From contig NZ_SLWR01000013.1 of the NCBI RefSeq assembly GCF_004345665.1, forward strand, positions 124,001-188,000: a stretch of DNA of 64,000 nt, read 5' to 3'. Below the pieces are notes generated by a model, which worked only from the letters and a program-made list of their open reading frames with translations, was not told the origin of the DNA and did no database searches. A program made the position numbers and the translations under genes. Position 1 is the first letter of the stretch. Each line of letters opens with the position of its first letter. Source of the stretch: Kribbella antiqua (lineage in GTDB: Bacteria > Actinomycetota > Actinomycetes > Propionibacteriales > Kribbellaceae). Of the stretch, positions 60,601-64,000 are shown one piece after another.

Positions 60601-63162
60601 CAGGCGAATCGGCAGACGATGGCCGTCAACCTCACTTCGGAGCGGGTTCGTGTTGCCCTCGGCATCATCGAGGGCATCCGCACCGGGCAGAGCATGTCGA
60701 GCCTGCTCGGCTACCAGTTCGAGCGCGGTCTGCACGACCGGCACGGGCTCGCCGAGGTCGACAAGTTCATCTACAAGCTGCGCAAGGAGTTCCCGCTCCG
60801 GGCGGACCGGATCAAGTCGACGAAGTCCGAAGACGGCGATTCGATCCAAACCATCGAGGCCCGGAACGTGATCGACGGTCTTGCGCTCGTCGAGCACATG
60901 GCGAACACGCAGAAGCCCACCTATCCCTTTGGGAAGACGACGCTGCCGGACGCGAGCCCGGCCGAGGCCACCGCCCTGAACGCCGAGGCCGACCGGCTCC
61001 GCGAGACGCACGACGCTGTCGCGGACCTGGCCCTGTCCGAGGGTGTGTACCAAGCCGTGCTGGGCAACTACGACCGGGTCGCGTCGACCTACGACGCCTA
61101 TGCCCGCGGCAACTTCCCGCCGGAGCCGGACGTGGTCCGCACGCCGCTCAACGGAACAGGTCTGACCCTGCGAGTCGGCCTGCACCTCGACCCGGCCGCG
61201 GATCCAGCGACGTCACCGATCGCCGGGACCTCGATGACTCCTCGGGCTGTTGGCGAGCCCGGTGTGAACGCTTGGCTGGCCGGTGTTCTGCCGCCACCGG
61301 ATCAGATCGGTTGTGTCGCGTCGTACCGCTCGGCCGCGACAGGGACCACCGAGACGCTGGAGATCACGCTCGATCAGCTCGGCCTGCAACCCGCGGATCT
61401 GCTGGCCATCATCCGGGAGGACACCGAGTCGTCGATCAGCGAGCTCGACGACCGCATCGTGCAACGCGTGATCGCCGATGCGGATCCGCGGCCGGACGTG
61501 CTGGTGACGATCGAGTACCTCACGACGCAGACAGCGCCGTACAGCGTCTTCGAGTTGCTGCCGGGTCTTCGCGCCGTACGGCGATTGACGACCAAGTCGC
61601 GGCCTCTTCGGTCCAGTGATCTGACGCTGATGAACGAGTCGAGCAGCACGCAGGACGCTGCGCCTGAGTTCGACAAGGACCGGATCGACCGGGTGCGGAA
61701 CGCGTTGCTGGACGTCCAGACCGACCTCGCGGCGTACGCCGCGAGCATCGATGGACCGCTCGCGGATCTGGACAACCGGCGCGACGAGCTCCTGACCGGG
61801 ATCGACACGTTCATCGACGATCTGGCCGCCTTGCTGGCCAGGGTGGCTCTGTTCGGGATGCCGCAGGCCGGCTGGGCTTTCGCGTACGACTTCCGGCGGA
61901 GCTGTTTCGCGACGATGCTGGCGCAGGCGGCAGAGCTGGTGACGCGATGGGACGGGAAGCTTGCGGAGTTCGACGCTCGCGTGGCTGAGGCCGGGTTGGC
62001 GGCGACGGATGAGGAGAAGTTCGAGCTGCTCACGCAGGCCGAGCGGGCGATCTCGACGATCATCACCTCGCCGTTGCCGGCGTTACCGACGTACCTCAAT
62101 GAGCTGGTCAACGTGAAGAGGCCCGCGTTCGTTGCGAAGCGGGCCGCCTTTGACGCGTTCAAGAACTCAACCCGTCGGGGTGTCGCGGCGCTTCTGGCGG
62201 ATCTGCGGGCGGCGCTGCCGATCGCGGCCTTCGACTTCGTGCCGTTGGAGCTCGGCAAACGCGAGGACGAGATCATCCGATTCGCTCAGGACATCAGTGC
62301 TGTCGTCACCGTGATCAGCGCGGAGGTCGACCGGCGTCTCACCGAATCGCAGGACCTGTTCGACGAACACGACGCGACGGCCGACGCCACAGCCCGCGTC
62401 GATGCGCTGGATCGGGCCGCGAAGGTTCTGCTGGGGGACGACTTCCGCATCTTCCCGCGGTTCCGATTGTCGACAGCGCAAGGCGACGAGCTGACCAACG
62501 CGCATGTCGACTCGGCGTCGAACCACTTGTTCCGGCACCTCACCACGCCGACCGATCCGGCCGTCGACCCCGTCGATTTCCCGGTCGACGAATGGATGTA
62601 CGGCGTCGCCCGGGTGCGCGAGAAGCTGAACGCCTGGGAGCAAACGGTGATGTTCACCGGAGCCCTCGGCCGTCCGGAGCCGGAGCTGACCGCGATCCAG
62701 TTGCCGTACGTCCCCGACGATCACTGGCTCGGGCTCGACTTCCCGGCGGACAAGACGCTGGACAGTGATCGGCTCCTGTACACCGCCCACTACTCCACGC
62801 CGTTCGACAAGACGAAGCCGCAGTGCGGGATGCTGCTCGACGAGTGGACCGAGACCATCCCTGACCAGAGCATCGACACCGGCATCGCCTTCCACTACGA
62901 CCGGCCAAACTCGGAAGCGCCGCAGACGATGTTGCTGGTGACGCCGTCGGAGTTCCGCGGCGCGTGGCAGTGGAACGACCTGGTTGACGCCCTGAACGAG
63001 ACGCTGGACTTGGCCAAGAGCCGGGCCGTGGAGCCCAAGCATCTGGACGCTTCGCCGTACGCGCCCTTCTTGCCCGCGACAGTGCTCGCCACCCAGGTCA
63101 GCCAGCTTACGATCGCGATAGATCTTGCCCTCAACAACAAGATCGCCCTGCTGGAGGACTGA
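57649..63162 (+). CDS. Giant protein with N-terminal coiled coil (1837 residues)
   Basis: The largest gene of the window begins GTG 57649, overlapping the previous stop. Residues 1-95 form a likely coiled coil (heptad-like ELERDRREVVAALEELRRS). A central region includes the motif RIGQQPYGILPATPLSRMNW near residue 563, and residues about 1330-1580 are again helical. There is no signal peptide, membrane helix or recognisable catalytic motif. The mixture of coiled coils and large folded domains suggests a structural part of an assembly with the neighbouring giant proteins. The stop is one base before the next ATG. Confidence 0.8.
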   Translation: MTDFTDLRVQLRHAREQVSGIASQSAALVERLKQIDVRTAQLNRVASAGNEAYDAQRAELERDRREVVAALEELRRSRREAIAVEAELAGQFGEFTDPREGLARLDDGIPILMMPVRVETRFKKDELWVRVFPDDCWVDGFDPELSETELTNVRRYWTGIWQAGGIEDQERGAWTVLVEAHGSGRAGWIVDAYQPANLADKPVKVRAEDVVLTVPVESALADADAVAGYWRDLWLADGSAAGSAAAEAALEAAVGAARADEIRAGFVPANFTAAVTGGLTKAEVAVSVAFVELPAIATRESAWSSAPRATILPDRFVFLGYEQAGGQPSVIRVGTPVPSPLVVGPNPSAPAAEQLHHDEHGNLVIPDELAWLVDFDAAEKVGMAMRISLTPTQASRGFDRVLVLGVRLSADEETAQTELETLLRHHSYKGSGLAVVPQGTPTNNTEAVGTGFDRQDDADESFDDRRQPLFLAQSGWLDKADGQWLAEYLGVDPGLFSTTHAADTQDQLTARAMNTALWPATMGYWMETMMAPVFDDSAIETTREFFTRFVIGAGACPAIRIGQQPYGILPATPLSRMNWLEQRPDRVQDFGQLQRLYRVLLDLKTDFDGMVPNLSRVGASGDPHALLLDVLGLHPGSVEWSQRYAESLKTLFNRLNLLGFGGLIQKLLIAAQRQAARQKLTDLGGVGEADPKILDLVFAGKHNVLKGGVIDDVPLSESDPIRPSTDDGRNYLEWLIDAANTSLDALYQQKGFVDNKRPAALLYLLLRHALQLGYSDVSIRLHQDAGLYTAAQAAIARADDPFLHVRDNKLVSESRYQPLYVAATEITGTPDKPVHEFIGERLRALQLHFHLSDQLAALDRLKDQPTAVLERALADHVDLCSYRLDAWLLGLVNVQLAMMRGLRDGSETPARQGIHLGGYAWLEDLRPDRRELIPVELDEELATIFAGDSPLLADSTNQGYVHAPSLNHAVAAAVLRNGFLSNASQANRQTMAVNLTSERVRVALGIIEGIRTGQSMSSLLGYQFERGLHDRHGLAEVDKFIYKLRKEFPLRADRIKSTKSEDGDSIQTIEARNVIDGLALVEHMANTQKPTYPFGKTTLPDASPAEATALNAEADRLRETHDAVADLALSEGVYQAVLGNYDRVASTYDAYARGNFPPEPDVVRTPLNGTGLTLRVGLHLDPAADPATSPIAGTSMTPRAVGEPGVNAWLAGVLPPPDQIGCVASYRSAATGTTETLEITLDQLGLQPADLLAIIREDTESSISELDDRIVQRVIADADPRPDVLVTIEYLTTQTAPYSVFELLPGLRAVRRLTTKSRPLRSSDLTLMNESSSTQDAAPEFDKDRIDRVRNALLDVQTDLAAYAASIDGPLADLDNRRDELLTGIDTFIDDLAALLARVALFGMPQAGWAFAYDFRRSCFATMLAQAAELVTRWDGKLAEFDARVAEAGLAATDEEKFELLTQAERAISTIITSPLPALPTYLNELVNVKRPAFVAKRAAFDAFKNSTRRGVAALLADLRAALPIAAFDFVPLELGKREDEIIRFAQDISAVVTVISAEVDRRLTESQDLFDEHDATADATARVDALDRAAKVLLGDDFRIFPRFRLSTAQGDELTNAHVDSASNHLFRHLTTPTDPAVDPVDFPVDEWMYGVARVREKLNAWEQTVMFTGALGRPEPELTAIQLPYVPDDHWLGLDFPADKTLDSDRLLYTAHYSTPFDKTKPQCGMLLDEWTETIPDQSIDTGIAFHYDRPNSEAPQTMLLVTPSEFRGAWQWNDLVDALNETLDLAKSRAVEPKHLDASPYAPFLPATVLATQVSQLTIAIDLALNNKIALLED

Positions 63163-63163
63163 C

Positions 63164-64000
63164 ATGCCGTTCAGCATCACGCGCAATCTCGGCTCGGTCA
63201 TCGCGAAGAAGTCGCGGCCGGCGATCACCATCTGGAACCGGCTCGAGGGCCGGCCGCGAGCGGAGAACTTCGACCGCGCACTGCGGGCCGAGGTCCGGGA
63301 CGCGTTGTGGATGCTGACCCGGCAGTGGCAGATGGGCGAGTTCCAGGGCGACGACGCGGGCTCGCCGATCGACGTGAGGGTCCATCTGGAGACGACGAAG
63401 CTGCAGAAGTACCAGGCGGTGCTGGGTCCGGTCGAACCGTTCGACGACCAGATCCCGCTCGAGGCACATGTCGAGCGGATGGCGGTACCGATCGAACAGG
63501 GTGGCCATGAGATCGCGCTCGACCTCCGGCTGCTGCTCGGGCGGCAATGGCTGAAACTGATCCGCACTGTGTCGCCGGCTCCGCTGGTTGCCGAGCAGTT
63601 CATCGGCCGGTATCCGATTCACCTGCCGGATCCGAGGGATCTCGATGATGCTTCGACGTGTGCCCATCCTGAGGCGTGGTCGAGTTTTACTGCCGTGGCG
63701 ACGCGGCGGATGGACGGGGTCAAGCTGCTCGACCACCTCGCCTCGGCGGCGAATCATGCGTACGACGGGATCCCGGCGCTGGTGGGGATGGAGGGCCAGG
63801 TCGACGTCGTCGCGGAGCGGTTCGTCCGCTGGTTCCGTCGTGTCTTTCACCAGCCCGAAGGACCGGGTGCCTGGCAGAAGGAGCGACTCGAGTATCAGTT
63901 CGCGGTATCGGCGCCGTACGGCGAAGTGGAGAAGGTGCTGGTCGCGGAGGAGTACTACCAGGGTCATCTCGACTGGTACAACTTCGACGTCGACCCGGCT
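63164..64000 (+). CDS. Fourth large protein of the cassette (partial, runs off window)
   Basis: The first 279 codons are present and open to the window edge. The start ATG 63164 follows GGAGG and lies one base after the previous stop. The sequence begins with ITRNLGSVIAKKSRPAITIW and contains the motif WMLTRQWQMGEFQGDDAGSP (about residues 49-68), which looks highly constrained. I recall similar motifs in hypothetical proteins found beside giant proteins like its neighbours. No signal peptide. Function unknown. Confidence 0.8.
   Translation, partial: MPFSITRNLGSVIAKKSRPAITIWNRLEGRPRAENFDRALRAEVRDALWMLTRQWQMGEFQGDDAGSPIDVRVHLETTKLQKYQAVLGPVEPFDDQIPLEAHVERMAVPIEQGGHEIALDLRLLLGRQWLKLIRTVSPAPLVAEQFIGRYPIHLPDPRDLDDASTCAHPEAWSSFTAVATRRMDGVKLLDHLASAANHAYDGIPALVGMEGQVDVVAERFVRWFRRVFHQPEGPGAWQKERLEYQFAVSAPYGEVEKVLVAEEYYQGHLDWYNFDVDPA

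Noticed and set aside
48181..64000. Phage-tail-like or contractile injection cluster
   Set aside because: No sheath, tube, baseplate, spike, tape-measure or AAA ATPase motif was found among the visible genes; only the size of the proteins is suggestive.

Overview
The window looks like chromosome of a high-GC Gram-positive actinomycete, probably of the Kribbella/Nocardioidaceae type. The reasons are strongly G/C-biased third codon positions, many GTG starts and one TTG start, abundant four-base ATGA/GTGA stop-start overlaps, two large LuxR-type ATPase regulators (LAL), MmyB-type XRE regulators, F420/LLM flavin enzymes and a rifamycin monooxygenase. The genus is an inference. I saw no rRNA, tRNA, CRISPR array, intact transposase or prophage.

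Region by region. 1-10 kb: the first codons of a probable epoxide hydrolase, a TehA/SLAC1-type transporter, a broken Tat-exported alpha/beta hydrolase, an NAD(P)-binding epimerase, and two paralogous LAL regulators flanking an enoyl-CoA hydratase. 10-16.7 kb: a hairpin terminator, a GNAT/membrane-protein pair, an XRE-NB-ARC-TPR regulator, a secreted collagen-like protein, a secreted two-cysteine protein, an APH-like kinase and a DJ-1/PfpI protein. 17-19.4 kb: an uncharacterised cysteine-containing enzyme-like protein with a good promoter, the severed C-terminal tail of a sugar ABC permease, and a TolB-like propeller.

19.4-26.7 kb is a seven-gene minus-strand operon: Gfo/Idh/MocA dehydrogenase, an unrecognised 254-residue protein, a sugar-binding lipoprotein, two permeases, an AP-endonuclease-2-type sugar isomerase/lyase and a DUF1080 3-keto-disaccharide hydrolase. 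A divergent TetR regulator and an inverted-repeat operator lie at its head. The gene set fits uptake of a glycoside and its breakdown through a 3-keto intermediate. 26.7-31 kb holds an aldo/keto reductase, a Bcr/CflA-type exporter, a zinc alcohol dehydrogenase and an MmyB-type XRE regulator. 31-36.1 kb is a second sugar ABC locus (LacI, three LacI boxes, two permeases, a frameshifted binding protein, an aldo/keto reductase) with no ATPase of its own. 36-44.7 kb carries oxidoreductases (SDR, LLM flavin enzyme, F420-reductase-like), an Acg-like nitroreductase plus FMN-binding pair, a hydrolase/TetR pair, and a rifampicin monooxygenase preceded by a rifamycin-associated element. Upstream of that lie decayed remains of a Crp/Fnr regulator and a metallo-beta-lactamase-fold protein.

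44.7-64 kb is the most unusual part. A small protein resembles the pro-region of a convergent subtilisin. The subtilisin is followed by a metal-dependent amidohydrolase. Divergent from these is a tightly coupled operon of two tandem trypsin-fold peptidases with odd cysteine clusters, three very large proteins (1132, 1102 and 1837 residues) and the start of a fourth that runs off the window. None of the giant proteins has a signal peptide or a family I can name with confidence. I regard this protease plus giant-protein cassette as the best candidate for an undescribed system.
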